The notes beneath the pieces are model-generated. The model was not told the DNA's origin. It searched no databases and worked only from the letters and a program-made list of their open reading frames with translations. Shown in pieces: positions 40,726 through 54,100 of a stretch of 64,000 nucleotides of DNA (within the stretch, counting starts at the first letter, position 1; every line of letters begins with the position of its first letter). The stretch is from positions 10,457,222 to 10,521,221 of the forward strand of contig OW388304.1 in NCBI GenBank assembly GCA_936450465.1, given 5' to 3'. This DNA is from Gibbula magus (taxonomy: Eukaryota; Mollusca; Gastropoda; Trochida; Trochidae). The position numbers were made by a program, and so were the translations under genes.

Positions 40726-41709
40726 CATTCTAATGTCGTTGTTTTGCAAGATGAGAATTATAACTTATTGTAAACGTGCCCTTATTTAGAAGATGGGTTT
40801 TCGTTTTGGGTTGATATGAAGGACACTGTTTGAATGGTGAATGATCACCCGGGCAGTGACTGTCTACACTACAATCTACACTGACCGTAATTACAGTGGA
40901 TCCGCTTGTATAACCTTGGGCGAATGTTTGTCTGGAGTTTTTCTCTAAAGACCTTGTATTCATTTGGTTACCTTACATGAATAGTGACTAAATGACCCCT
41001 TCATGTAGAGACTGGAATCCAGACACAACAACGCGCATGTTAACCAGATAGCCTGTTTTAATTACACTGTGTAGGTGAGACTCACATTTTACGGTGCATT
41101 CTTGGTCTACCTATTCATTTACCTACATGTATGCGTATTCAGGTCCCGTGCTCATGCAATCTAAATAAATTTAGATCGACATATTTTTATAATTACCATA
41201 ATATAGAAAAGTTGATTTAAATTTATTCAGATTGGTGCTCATGAAAAATCTTAGTTAAGCAAAGTTCTTTTCAGAACAGCATCGTTAATTAAAGCTTCAT
41301 GGCCCAAAACGAGATCAATGCGTTCAGATACATGCATGGCCAGTTCATCTTTGGTAATTTCAAAGATGTTATAGACAAACAGATTTGTAGTCTTAACAGA
41401 CAACTGGGTACGTCGTGTGTGCTGCCGAGACGGTCAGTGTCCCACTGCAAAAGAAAACGAAAAAAAACTTATACGTCGCTTCTTTTACATTTGCACGTTT
41501 TAAAGAACTCATTTGATCATGTTTTATAGTTTATTTAACCCTGAATGATTGCTTCACACCGTTAAAGCATTTCATGTGACTTGTGATGGATATACATAAT
41601 TTGTTATTAAACATTATCTATCCTCCACCCCACGGCACAGGAACTCGATATCGTAATTAAAACGTAGATAAAACGTAGGTAAAAAACCCATACACCCTAT
41701 ATAACATAC
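40726..41709. other. Mostly unassigned; two coding-like ORFs
   Basis: Besides the exon-like ORF at 41275-41407 (own entry), the minus-strand ORF 40730-40963 has a Cys-rich stretch (VDCSVDSHCPGDHSPFKQC) of normal composition, but no splice sites or family could be assigned. Confidence 0.3.
41275..41407 (+). CDS. Exon-like ORF, unrecognised (low confidence)
   Basis: A TTCTTTTCAG acceptor at 41274, an ATG at 41299 opening 36 codons of ordinary composition (AQNEINAFRYMHGQFIFGNF, KDVIDKQICSLNRQL), then a G|GTACGT donor at 41408. If real it would be a 5' coding exon of a plus-strand gene whose other exons I could not find. The ATG context is weak. Confidence 0.2.
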
Positions 41710-41734
41710 TTTCTATAACAAGAGTCATCAGAAG

Positions 41735-42476
41735 ATGACATATCCCACCGGTTCCACAAAATTTGTAAAACACATCTTTGACAGATACTTGTGTATCTAC
41801 TACCGTACTTCAGTTAGTGGGTATTACAGATGCTGAGTTTCAGGTATGTTAAGGGTTTTAGAATTCTGCTCCAGAAGCAGTCAAAATCAACAACAACCAA
41901 CATCCCTCTCATGCTTCTATGGAAACAGAAAAAAATGATTTTTTCAGAAAAAATCTGAAAAAATCAAAATGCACCACTTCAGTTAATGGGTAATACACAT
42001 GCAAAGTTTCAGGAAGATATGATGAACGGTTTTGGAGCTGTGCTCCGGAAACGAACCTGTCTCTGAACAAAGTCCAATTCAACAAGTTTCTATGGAAACG
42101 AAACATTTTTTAAAAATTTCAGAAATCTGAAAATATCAAAAGGCACAACTTCAGTTAGTGGGTAATACACATAAAAGTTTCAGGAAAATATAATGAACGG
42201 TTTTGGAGTTGTGCACCGGAAACGAACCTGTCTCTGAACAAAGTCCAACTTCAACATGTTTCTTTGGAAACGACCCAAAATAAAATTTTCAGAAATCTGA
42301 AAATATCAAAAGGCACCACTTTAGTTGGTGTTTAATACACATGGAAAGTTTCAGAAAGATATCATGAACGGTTTTCGAGTTCTGCTCCGGAAACGAAATG
42401 ATTACGGACGGACAAACGGACGGACAGACGGCCGGGGTGATGACTATATCCCACGGTATTACATACCGGTGGGTTA
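41735..42476 (+). mobile_element. Pearl-like element 3 (171-bp monomers)
   Basis: Monomers repeat every 171-174 bases (41857, 42031, 42202, 42373) with GTTTCAGGAARATAT, GAACGGTTTTGGAGYT and GAAAATATCAAAAGGCAC. A GGACGGAC tract follows at 42405-42430, and ends CCCACCGGT / ACCGGTGGG are inverted. Confidence 0.8.
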
Positions 42477-42689
42477 ATAAAGGGTGTAGTTTTTGTTACA
42501 TACGTTCACCTACGTTCTAATAACGATATCGAGTTCCTGTGTTCCACGGCCACCTTATAGTGTTTTGTGAAAGAAGCGAAAGATCTCCAGAGCTCCACTG
42601 TGTGCCTATATCGTTCATTGTAGGTTGTAAATCTCGCTACTACTTGAGCTAGAAATATTGCCATTTAGATAGTGAAGAAATATAACATA

Positions 42690-42775
42690 GTTATATTTGG
42701 GATAACACTACCTTCAATAGTACAAATTCTTGTACTTTTTACCCACGACCTCAGAGTACATTACATTGACAATCT
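42690..42775 (-). mobile_element. tRNA-derived SINE, copy b (3' body)
   Basis: Reverse complement shares TACTCTGAG, GTCGTGGGT, AGTACAAGAATTTGTACTAT and GAAGGTAGTGTTATCCC with the copy at 36903, but the B-box and following 15 bases are deleted. Confidence 0.75.
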
Positions 42776-44373
42776 AAATTGTTGTATTGTCTCGAAAGTA
42801 GAAGGTTTTCAATATATTGTTCAAGAGTATCACTATTCATTCTACAAGTTATACACACAAACGTAGGCGGAACAATTTGGAAATTTTATGAATTTAATTT
42901 TTTAAAATTGGGATATAAAATGGCCATGTTAACATTTACCTTATTGAAAATAGAAATTTCCCATTCGAAGGTTCTTTGATATTTTAAAGAAACACATGGT
43001 ACCAAAACGTCGTGGTGAGGGGACACAACTCTTGTTACCTTACCGCAGTCAGAATGCATGTGCAAACTGACACAGGTGGGGATCATTGGATGACAGAAAA
43101 TACTTGTTGAAAAAATCTGCGAAGATTCAAATGTAACATATTTTCATTGAGTAACTATATTTTTCTTCGAGTAAATATAAATGCTGTATAATAAATAATC
43201 CATAAACTTCAATATCAGCATTGAACTATGAGTTCATTATAATTTTATATTGGAAAACGTACCAATTATATTCTAACAGGAACTGTAACTATTCTCCATG
43301 CACTGGATTATGATTTATACTCTACTCGTATGTTATCAACATCAATAAACCAAAGTAATTAATTTCAAACACGCAGTTATATCTACTGCTGAACTTTTTC
43401 CTTACTACCAGAATTAATCACGATGAAATAGGATGAAATAGGATGAAACAAGAGGACACGGGTTGAAACAAGTATGATGAAACATAATGAAATAGGATGA
43501 ATCAGGATGAACTTAATGAAAATAATGAAGTAGGGTGAAACGAGATGATCAGTACTCATATGATAAAATATGATAAAACAGGATGAAACATCATGAAACA
43601 GGATAAAATAGGAACTTTTTTAAATAGGATATTTAATCGTAAATGTTTCAAGAAATGCACATTTTGTAATGTTATTCTTCCATAATTTCGACAAACAAAT
43701 TTTCCAAATTATCTTCGCTTGTGTGCGCCACCATAAATATTTCCACCCAACGATACATATTTTTTTAAACTTAATGCTGTATCACATTTGAATAATTGTT
43801 TCGTTTGAAATCGCACAAATCTATGACAGTAGAAATGTTTAACCATTTTGAAATTAGTGCACACTTAAACTATTCCCTATGGAAATTAACTAACACTCTT
43901 TGCCTCCCCCTCGGTAAGTATCGTATCTGATGTAGCTAGTTCTCCAATGGACATGAAATTTGAAGAAAGATAACCGATTTATCACAAAACAGGTGGAAAC
44001 CTTCCTTATTCCCAAATTAACCCATCAGCTAGGAGGTACGATAGAAACACGGAGTCAGGTACCCCATAACTTCATCAATACGATCTGATGAATCAGGTGT
44101 TCACACCGTAACGACCCCTGAATTACTGATAAAACTGTGTAAATCACGATATCGAAGCTAATTAAAAAACCCACATCACACGAGAATAGCCCAAGATAGC
44201 CCGACGAGAGTTGACCGATAAAACAGGTGTCGCTTATAAGCTGTCTATCGCGATAAGATGATGTAATATAAACCTTGAATTAACGTGTATCATGAATCTT
44301 AAAAACAAGATGTAAATATATTTTTTAGAAAATAGTTACTGTAAAATATGATACAATATAATTTGAAAATCAT
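42776..44373. repeat. Unassigned DNA with a GATGAAATAG micro/minisatellite
   Basis: About 43421-43615 is a loose tandem of 10-base units, GGATGAAATA/GGATGAAACA. Otherwise AT-rich with no gene seen. Confidence 0.6.
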
Positions 44374-45177
44374 TAAGGAGGTTCCTTACCAATTTAAACA
44401 ATCTCAAGAAAATGCTAATATTTCATTCTATACATGTAAAACTTATGCTAAATGTTTATACTGTTATAAAAATAATAGGGGTCACCGTCCTCTTTTCTGT
44501 GATATGAGCTCCCAGTGTATAGGTGGAGGTGTTCCAAAAATATTTCATTGTTCACTGCCATTTCACACCATCATTATGTAAAACCTATAAACATATTTCA
44601 TAATTTGGCTTTATCTCAATACAAGATTTATGGTTACACATATTTGCAAGAAGAAAATACTTTTTTGTTATTTTGTATCATTTTGACTTAAATTGAAATT
44701 TTACAAAAGAAATTTGTTTTCTGTTAAACATTCATATCTATGTCAATTAATCTTAAGAATTGCAGGAAACAACCACTATTTGATAGAAATTCTAGTCCAA
44801 ACAATATCAACCCCCAAAAATCGTATGTATCCAGGCTAACTTGAAAAATAATTTGAAAAAAAACCCCTTCAGAAATTGTCAATTCTCAGTAGCAAGGGAG
44901 ATAACTCTTACACATTTTGCATGACCATTTCCACTTAAAATATATTATAGAGCAAATGAACGAAATATATCCTTTAATCACTAAACAAATACTATATTGC
45001 ACAATCTAATACAATGCTTTAATTGTCATATTTTAAAACATCTGTTTAACTTTCTAATGTGCATAACTAACACTGTTACTGAAAATGATCACACAGGCTA
45101 GGGGGCCAAGATGCTACAATGCCCTGCTGAATCAAACAGCTGACGATGTGCAGGAATCATTGTAAGGAACCTCCTAA
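44374..45177. mobile_element. MITE of about 804 bp with GGAGGTTCCTTAC ends
   Basis: TTAAGGAGGTTCCTTAC at the left and GTAAGGAACCTCCTAA at the right are inverted. The interior is AT-rich; the 77-codon ORF at its left end (44348-44581) starts in the inverted repeat and is not recognised. Confidence 0.8.
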
Positions 45178-45705
45178 GAAATAATATTCTTTGATGAAAT
45201 TTCTCCTGAGGGAAAATGATCAAGTCAATCATTCTTCACGTATATGTTGAATAAGCACAGAGGTAAACGGAATAGCAACAGGCCTACACGTATCTAATAA
45301 TATTCAAAGGGTCAATCCTCCCCAAGGCAATTATATTTTATATACAGCTTCTTGTCTTCTTGAATTCTTGACTATAAATATACCGCGGAAAAGCGTCTGT
45401 GTTATGAACGCAATTTATTATTTTTGCTCACAGCACTGAAAATCACACCTGTAACATTCGAAAAAAGGATATTCTTCTCCATGTTTAGACTCAGATGAAA
45501 GCTGACTCCCTTCAGCGAAGGAGAGTAGTTCAAACTGTTGGGAGTTTGTATGTACGAGATAAGTCCAATCTTCAGTTTAGTGCTGGCAGTGATAGTGGAT
45601 AAGCACGCAGGGAGCGGAGCTCTCAGATATGTACTGCGCCAGCACGTTCAGATAACCGCGCAGACTAACACACGTTGCAGTTTATAGATAACCGCAGTTC
45701 TAGTA

Positions 45706-45930
45706 ATCCTGGGCTCCGTTCCATAACAGCGAGCGCTTAAATTGCTCATTGATCGCTCAATGTAGCTTCAATTAACGCTCAAGTAGCGCTCATTCTCTCT
45801 TGAACGGCACAGTGCAAATTCCTCGAAGTTTGCTCGCCTTGCTACGTGGCGCTACATTGAGCAATCGCGTTCAAGAGAGATTCAAAAGTAATCGCTAATT
45901 GAGCTAATTGAAACCCCTCTTGAACACGAC
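45706..45930. mobile_element. Small element with nested inverted blocks
   Basis: Inner blocks CATTCTCTCTTGAACG and CGTTCAAGAGAGATTC are inverted, as are GCTCAATGTAGC and GCTACATTGAGC. The outer ends GGGCTCCGTTCCATAA and TTGAACACGACCC are only roughly inverted. GC-richer than the flanks. Confidence 0.6.
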
Positions 45931-48180
45931 CCTGTATTTCAACGCAAAACGCCATTATTGAGGAACATATGAAAGAGGGTTAAACCCAATGGTTAGAGTT
46001 ATATTGTATTTTGAGAAGGTCATGCAAATTAATCAATTAATTAATTTCAATACAACTTCAACTACAACGTTTTTGAGAAGACGCGGTGAAAATTCAGGAA
46101 ATATAGAAAGAAGGGAACAAGCACGACAGACGAAGTAGTGGATCACGAATAGTCGTGTGGCGCATTTAAGGAGGACTTTTAACGACTAAAAAATTCAACG
46201 ACATTTATTTAGGGGATGAGAGTGAGAAGAAAATGCCATATAGAAGAATATCTGTTTTGTTCTGATAAACGCAAAAATACAAGTTTGTTGGCAGCAGTTT
46301 GTGATGTAATTAACAGTTCACAAAAGAAACATTTAAAGACATTTACTTTCAATTCCACATATAAATTTACCCCTAATAGAGGCTTTAATCAAATATGTTT
46401 CTTCAAGATATTTACATTTCGGATTACATCCCACTGAGACGAATTAACGAACAACCTACCATTGTTCTTTATTCCAACTGTTGTGATATATATTATCTTA
46501 ATTTGTCGTGTAAATACAAGAACCTACAGTGTTTTAAGGCATTTACAAGTTAACGTAATCGTTATCTTTCAACTCTTAAAATGAAACACGTCTTCCTGTA
46601 TAAATGAAAGGTATTTGATAATATAATAGAAATGAAAGGTTGAAACCTTCACTTTTTAACTTGAATTATTAGAATTTCAGTTTAGTTTTAAAATTTCGAC
46701 GACTTACCTCAAATCAAATCAATCAGCTGACCTATATTTATTAAGGAATTGGAAACGAATTTGACTAATACCTAATCTGTACTAATGCTATTGATATTCT
46801 TCAAAATAATATTCTAAGAAAAACGTTCCGAAAGTGTTGAAAGCATATATGAACAAGCCAAAATATTTAATGTTATTGATGTCATCATTGCTAAGCAATA
46901 GGTTGCACATAAACTGTAATGCTAATCATGTTCTGATCATGCAACACGAATGTCCAATAAATCTATCTCCTTAACATTCTCATCAACAGTATTTAATCCA
47001 TGTCAGCCCGAACTCCAAGGGAAATGAAATTAACTCCAGCAATACTTGAGCCAGACCTCAAACAAACCGTGTATGGTTAAACGACCTTCTACGACACGTT
47101 CCATGTTCGATCAACCCCTACGTTAAATTACAGGTGAAGTTTTGCGCAAATATGTTGCGCAACAGAGATGAACGACCAGTTTTCCCTACGTGCGAACGAA
47201 GTGAAAATTAAGTGTTTCAGATTGCTGCCCTATATGTAAGCTCTGCAGCTCTTACAAGAAGAACACTAAGAATCGTACAGCAGTGTCTACATCCAAGAAG
47301 ACTGTCCTTGTCTCTCTTCTGAATTGTGTTCTTTTCCGAGCACTGACACAACTCATGTATAAAGCGCCTATGAGCTAGCAGCCTGGTGAAATTTGGCATT
47401 ATGTCAAAAGAAAAATATTAACATTATGTATGTTCTGTCGTAGGTTCTATTAGTCCACTAGAAACACCCTGATATGAGCAGCCTGAAGTGATAGTCCATT
47501 GTCATTATCATGGCGCTGACTGCAAAGGTGGGTGCATGTTGGTGTGGTCCATGTAGCCTTTAATACATACTCACTGTAAGTTCAACATAAGCATCCACTT
47601 GAACACAACTTGGATAAGTGGCATTTTTATGTGACAATCACGGACATTTTGCAAAATGTGGCGAATATTTATGAAGGCAATTTCTCTTACTCTTGTTACC
47701 TATATTAAAAGGGAACAAAGGGGAAACGATATGCATATATTTATGTACATGCCCTAAATAACAAAAAATGTCGTACAGCATGAGCTGTTGAAATTAAAAC
47801 TGATTATTTAGTTTGTTCCTAAAATCCTATGGAGTAAAAGAACTAATAACGTGTTTTGAAAATGGGTCCAGGGTGATAAGAATCTGCGTTGAGTAAGAGG
47901 TTACCTGGCTAATTGGATAAGTTTAAGGTGAATGTCTAAATTCATCTTGGTATATACTTAAAACTACTCTATACAAATGATGCAGTTATATTCGCAAAAA
48001 ACAGCTAAATTAATTTTTATCGGATTAATATTGCACAAAAATGGAAAATACTGTATATGGCCCTTAAACAAAGAGGTTGATGTTTGGACAGAATCCTGAT
48101 AAAACAAACCGAGTGTTCATGTTACAACAGAATATTCAGCTGGTTTCCCAATATGTATAATTGTTTACCTCGTTCTGGTA
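45931..48180. other. No gene seen
   Basis: AT-rich. The ORFs 46216-46437 (plus) and 47217-47399 (minus) have mixed composition but no recognised domain or splice sites that give a longer frame. Confidence 0.45.
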
Positions 48181-49864
48181 GATTTTAATACTGTTCATTT
48201 GTCAAGCAATTATATTTTCGCTCAGAAGAATCGTTTCTTTATGATATTATAGATTAATTCACAACCAGAATGTTCAAATATTAGTCATCGTGAAATTGTC
48301 TGAACAATGGTAACTAACTTCTCACAAAGTTCAGTTTCAAATACGATCGTCCAAACAGTAACACGATCGTATACACCTAACGGAAGAACAACTTGAGCGA
48401 TCGATTTTCGAGCTTTACTGAATACAAGTCATTTCTCTGTTTGTCTATTTCTCGTACAGTGCATTAATAATTCACAAAGTGAGAGAAATGTTCTCTTTTA
48501 ATAGATCACAATCTGGTTTAAGACATACAAATCAATTATGGACTCTTAAGCGGTGTAATACCAGACCTGATATTCGTTACAACTCTCCTGTATCCGATGT
48601 TACTACGATAGACGGACAGATAATTCATTCATAATAAGACACGCACTTATTACTTATTACCAATGTAGAAGATCATCATGACCTTTGCAGGTTTTGATAA
48701 TCTTTGTAAATTCTAAATTCTTTCCAACATCTGTGCATAATCTTGCATCTGTTGATAAGAACACCGGATACCAGATGAACACAATGAGCTGGCATTAACT
48801 CAGAGCTAGAACGATTATTGCTGAAGAAGCTGAAACTATTGATACACAGGAAGATTTGACTCAGACTCAAGTACAAGGGCTTCTTGCCAGAAACTAAGTC
48901 GAGTAGACCCAGAAATAATTACATTCCATGTTGCTTCCTAAGCATTTAACATTATGTAATTAACTTTGAGAATTAGAGACTTAAGAATTGGACGGAAATG
49001 ATCTCGATCGCTTGCCATTTTTACATAATACATGTATGTATGTGTATATATATATATCTCAACACTGAACAAACGAAATCTTTAGACAATTATTTTCCAT
49101 ATCATAAGATATAATCTTATCATTGAATACTTACGTCAACGTTAATAGATTTTAAAATGATTTAAATTCTTAATATTGATATTTTAAATTTAAGAAAATG
49201 ATACCTACATTTGTAAACTACCAATCAACCACGAACGTTTAAAATCCTTGTATCTAATTGGCTTGTTTTATGGTCGATCCGCTGGTAGAATCACTCTGGG
49301 TGTATGTCCTTATTGATGACAGGGCAACTGATTTCCACAGAATGCAGAACATCTACGATTGTAGTACAAGTATATGCAAACAAGACATATCTATCAAAGT
49401 GGGTTTCAAAAGGCATTCTAAAGTATCACTTTAATATAAGTAAGTGGTTTATGTCCTAGGTGGCATTTGTCACAGGTGGACTTTTTAGAGTTAGTATTTG
49501 TCTGTGTGGCTTTTGTCCTGCTCCCGTATATCTAGGATGGATTCTCAAGCAATACATTACTAGAACTGTTATTCGTTGGAACTCTCCCATAACCGATGTT
49601 ACTATGCTAGATCGTCGGATAATTCATTCATAATTAGACACACATTAATTACTAATGTAGAAGATCACCATGACCGTAGCAGATTAATTCGTTAATTCTT
49701 ATCAACATCTGTACATAATCTTGCATATGTCGATTAAAACACCGGAAACCAGATTTACATATTGAGCTAGTGTTTACTCAATTCAAGAGCTACAGTGATG
49801 ATTGCTGAACAAGCTGCAACTATAGATACATGCGAAGATTTGACTCTGAGTCAAGTACAATGGA

Positions 49865-50388
49865 TTCCTGTCTCAGGATAAAACGTATACACGCTCCGCT
49901 CCACATATATACCCTGGGTGCAACACCATATCAACCTTCGCGCCGTGACCTCTGAGAAGGAAACTATCTAAAAATAGATGACCATAGACCGCGCTTAAAA
50001 AGGCGAGTCGGCAATATCGAGATGGATCACAGCTGAAAATATACAGATTCCCAAAAAGATTAATCAAAGTTTACCGCACTTACTTTGATGAATGGAAATA
50101 TCATTTCAGGATAACATGTGCATGCTCTGCTGTAATAAACTCAACCGGATAGCTAACCTGGACTCGGATATGATAACCATTGCCGATCGCTGAAGGAAGG
50201 GCGGGAGAGCGAAGGCCAACTGCAGTTTGAAAGGCTTCCTGTTGTTGGCGGAACTTTTATAGCAAACCATGGCGATGAAATGATTTGATTGGCTGGATCA
50301 GAGGTCACAGCGCAAAGGTTTATGTGGGGCTTGCACCCAGGGTATATAAGTGGAGCGGAGCTTATACGTTTAACCTTGAGACAGGATG
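49865..50388. mobile_element. MITE of about 520 bp inserted in duplicated DNA
   Basis: Inverted ends of about 58 bases: CCTGTCTCAGGATAAAACGT and CGCTCCGCTCCAC at the left, GTGGAGCGGAGCTTATACG and CTTGAGACAGG at the right, then TACCCTGGGTGCAA inverted further in. The other duplicated copies read straight through (AGTACAAGGGCTTCTTG), which fixes the insertion. TACAATGG/TACAAGGG on the two sides may be an 8-bp target duplication with one change. Confidence 0.85.
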
Positions 50389-53142
50389 ATACAAGGGCTT
50401 CTTGCTGAGAAGCTTAGTCGACAAGACCGAGAAATAATTACATTCCATGTTGCATTTAATATTACTAATTAACTTTGGAAATGGGCTGAATTAGTCTCGA
50501 CGGTTTCATTATTCTTTATTAAATAGATCGAATAGACGAACTCTATAGATAGATCTATAGATATTTTTCATAAAATATCATACCATAAGTTTTTAGAACC
50601 AAAAGTAGTTGTTTAAATTTCTACTTCATTAAATATTTACCTCACCGTTAATACTTTAAAAAAAATTAAATTCCTGATTGCTATTTTATGAAAATAATAT
50701 CAAAACCACTAATCAATCAAAGCATTTTAAAATTATTTTATTTGATTGGCTTATGTTATCGTCTATCCTTCGTTAGAGAGTTGAGAGTCACTCTAGGTTC
50801 ATTTCCTTATTGGAAATAGGGTAACTTAATTCCACAATTCACAGAACCAGCTTGGAGAACAATTGTAACGAGGAACAGTTTCTCAGAGACAAACAACACA
50901 AACTTCAGCACATCTTGATTGTCTCTTGTTTGTGCTGTTGTGTCATGGAAACCAACGACAATACATTGTTTTGCATTTATTTGTTTATTTTCGTTTTTTC
51001 ATAGTTCCATGTTTATGTTTTTTCCAACTTCTTTATATATTGCAATCCATTAGAAAACACGAAGAAAACGAAGAAACAGTGGTGAACAGCTTGACTTTTG
51101 TGCACCGAAACGACCAATGATGCATTATTCACACCAATGCTGCATATCAACAAGTGCTTCTAGTCCCCTTCTGGCAAACTCCTTACATTGTCAGCCATAT
51201 TGGAAGGCTACCAACATTGACAAACATGATGTGAAGAGTTTTGACTTCTCAACATCACGGCAGTACATGGAACTAATGATAAACGCACTGAGGTTATTAA
51301 GACATATTCCGTCTGTATGTTGCACCACGTGTCTCGAAGAGTGCACAGAGGTCAACAATGCAGTGAATACACACGAGTTTATGTGAGATACAAGCCTCCT
51401 CTTTCATAGATATTGATTCGGCCCCTAAGTGAGAAAGATCTAAACTATTATAAGGAGGTTTCCTTTAGTTACCATATCGTGATATTATAATGTTTATAAA
51501 CATATTAGAATCTGGAATTATTTAAAAATTGTAAGGTACTATTTTTAGATACCATCTATTTCAAAACGGTATATTCCATTATTATGGCAAGAATATAAAC
51601 AGTACCAATCACGTCGTTCTCTTTGCTGGCACCAAGGACTTATACAGTTTACCTTTTACATAGAACGACCAAAAGCAATTATTTGTCGGAATATTTCATA
51701 GACAGTTCACACCTGTCTTCACTTATGTCGTTTTTAGTAAAATAATTGAATATACAACGTTTATAAAGGCAGGACAAAAAGTTTTCTCAAGGCCACCAAG
51801 CACTGTTATAAAGTTTCTTCATTATTAGAAGGCTAATGTATATTACTTCTGTATTTACGTGGTTTGGCGCTGTGAAGCCTCTGGAATAGTTCCAACAGTG
51901 TGGTACCAAACAGTGGCAATTCCTATGTAGAAGTAGATGCACCCTAACGTATAGTGTGGTAAAGGAAATGGTATACATGTACATGCATTGCACTGTGGTA
52001 TTGTATAGATAAACATCGAGCATCATACTTGTGCATTTGGATAGTTTGTACTGAACGAGAACATGTTAGAGAGAAAACGAGGGATCTACCAATATGTTTT
52101 ATACTAGTGTTTTAAACATAGCCCATCATCGCCACAGCTTTTCTTATTGCTATCACAGTAAAGTTTTAAAAGTTTGGAAAAAATGGACGTCTATTTTAAA
52201 AAAATAGGCTGACTATAATTTAAAACGCAATGTAATTGAATGAACGTCATATCATTGTTTCATTCTTTGCTTGAAAACCAAAGGGAATGTGACAGTGTCT
52301 TTGACATTATTCATAATACATTACTTGATGAAACTTGTTATGAAAGACGAATGCATAAAATGGAAATGATAAATAATGCAATAGAGAGCTTGACAGAACC
52401 TTTTTTCAGAACTTTAGATAAAGTGATAAAGCGACTTTGGAGGTTTAATTTAAATCACACTTTTCACTGATCAAATATCCAAACGAAAAGCCCACGTTTG
52501 ATTGTGATACCAGTTTGAATGAGATAAATGGGCACATTATTTGATGGAATATAAATTGCTACCCTAAGGTCGGCAAAAAGCCAATTACATTCAAGTGATA
52601 GATTGTCGAACCTGGGATAGTTTATTGTCATTTAACACTGAGGTTTTCATCAGATGGATTTAATTTTAAGTTTCAGTTTCTTTCATTGTTGATGAAAGTT
52701 TTCATGCCAAGAGACCCAGGTCGGTCTGGTTACGGCCACCCTGATATATGACGTGAATATTTATTGCGTGGATCATATACACCCTTACTCCATGTTGAAG
52801 TGAGGCAGCACAACCAGAAACCTGTACAAACATAGATACTATGTTCAGAAATGGAATGCAGGATTTGCATAGAAAGGAAGAAAAGACAACAGATTCAATC
52901 ACACAACACTCAGGTTATTATTGACACTTTCTATTGGTTCAAAATAATAAACTTTATCATACAAGCATATTTTTGTGTGATCAAATTGGTAGAAAGCTGG
53001 TGTCATGAGCGTAAACAGTGTTGTCAATAAGTATGACATTGGTACTCCATTGATCTATATCAGTTTAGAAATAATGAATAGAAAACGTGTGGAATCTCTT
53101 GGAAAAACTGTTAGCAATGACATTGCATTATAGTGTCTTTAA

Positions 53143-53629
53143 AGGCACTGTAGCACCCATTCTTGCTTACATAAAGTGCTCTTACAAAAAGTAAAAAAGT
53201 GTTACTAATGGCTAAATAACACTCCTGAATTAATAAAAAAAAAGTTCTTAAAATATTGTACATGGTTCGGTTAAGCCATGCTAGTCCATTTCCCATCGAG
53301 CGGCCATTTTTAGGTGTTCAAATTAAAATGGCCGTCCAAAGGTACATGTAGTTCAAGTGATCTGACTGACGTAGGGTTACCTAAACACTCAGAGTAGAGT
53401 TTCAAATATGGTACAATGATTGAACGGTCAACCATCTTTCTGCCTGAACTCTCAAAATCGTACCTAATTCGCTTTATACATAGCACCATTTTCTTCCAAT
53501 TTGGATAACCGTTTTCAATGGGTACCGCTTATGTTTCATCCTCTTATGTAACAATATATTGTATGCAAATTAATAATAAATGACAAAGGAGAAACAAAAT
53601 AGTATGCAAAAAAACGTGCTACAGCACCA
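53143..53629. mobile_element. MITE of 487 bp, TTAA target
   Basis: TTAA at 53139-53142 and 53630-53633. Inverted ends AGGCACTGTAGCACC and GTGCTACAGCACCA match at 11 of 14 bases. No counterpart in block B. Confidence 0.65.
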
Positions 53630-54100
53630 TTAATTTCAACGTTTCCCTCTTTCAACAAAGCCTGGTGCAATGAAGGAGGCGGTTCTGTTAATGGTCAACG
53701 TCTTCAACTGTAGAACCTGCTATGTTTGATTACTTATATACAACACAGTACATCCCCGGGGCAAGGCGGGAGTACACTGACCAAATATTAGAAGTGGACG
53801 ATAATAATAAAACTTACTTCAAAGCACCTCCAAATGATTACACCAATATGCATGCTCTGGAGTAGGCGTGGCGTAAATATATGTAAGTTAGTAAGTATCT
53901 CCCCTTTGATAAAACACCCACGTTAAGAGAATGGTATACTGTCACAACAGGTCTTCTGTGGTGGAATCTACCTGCGTATTTTATAAGGTATGAATGTGTT
54001 ACCTGTGTTATACAAAACTACCTGTTCATTTACAACGATATATCTATGTCTTTGAATATACAGAGGGCAAGTGTCCAATACTAGAAAACAGTTTATATAT

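Larger units (their letters stand above)
48180..54100 (+). repeat. Segmental duplication, block A
   Basis: Matches block B (58600-63370) in the same orientation and order: 48200-48480 with 58640-58870; 48670-48990 with 59395-59720; 50550-51400 with 59760-60550; 51780-51960 with 60580-60740; 52440-52920 with 61960-62430; 53700-54050 with 62890-63320. Inside block A, 48670-49350 and 49670-50860 are themselves diverged copies. No conserved ORF. Confidence 0.85.

Noticed and set aside
41705..41735. Second hammerhead-like motif (TCATCAG with TTTC upstream, minus strand)
   Set aside because: No helix II pairing between CTGATGA and GAAA.
52240..52470. 76-codon ORF of ordinary composition
   Set aside because: The matching part of block B (about 61780-61990) has stops and shifts, so there is no sign of protein-level conservation.
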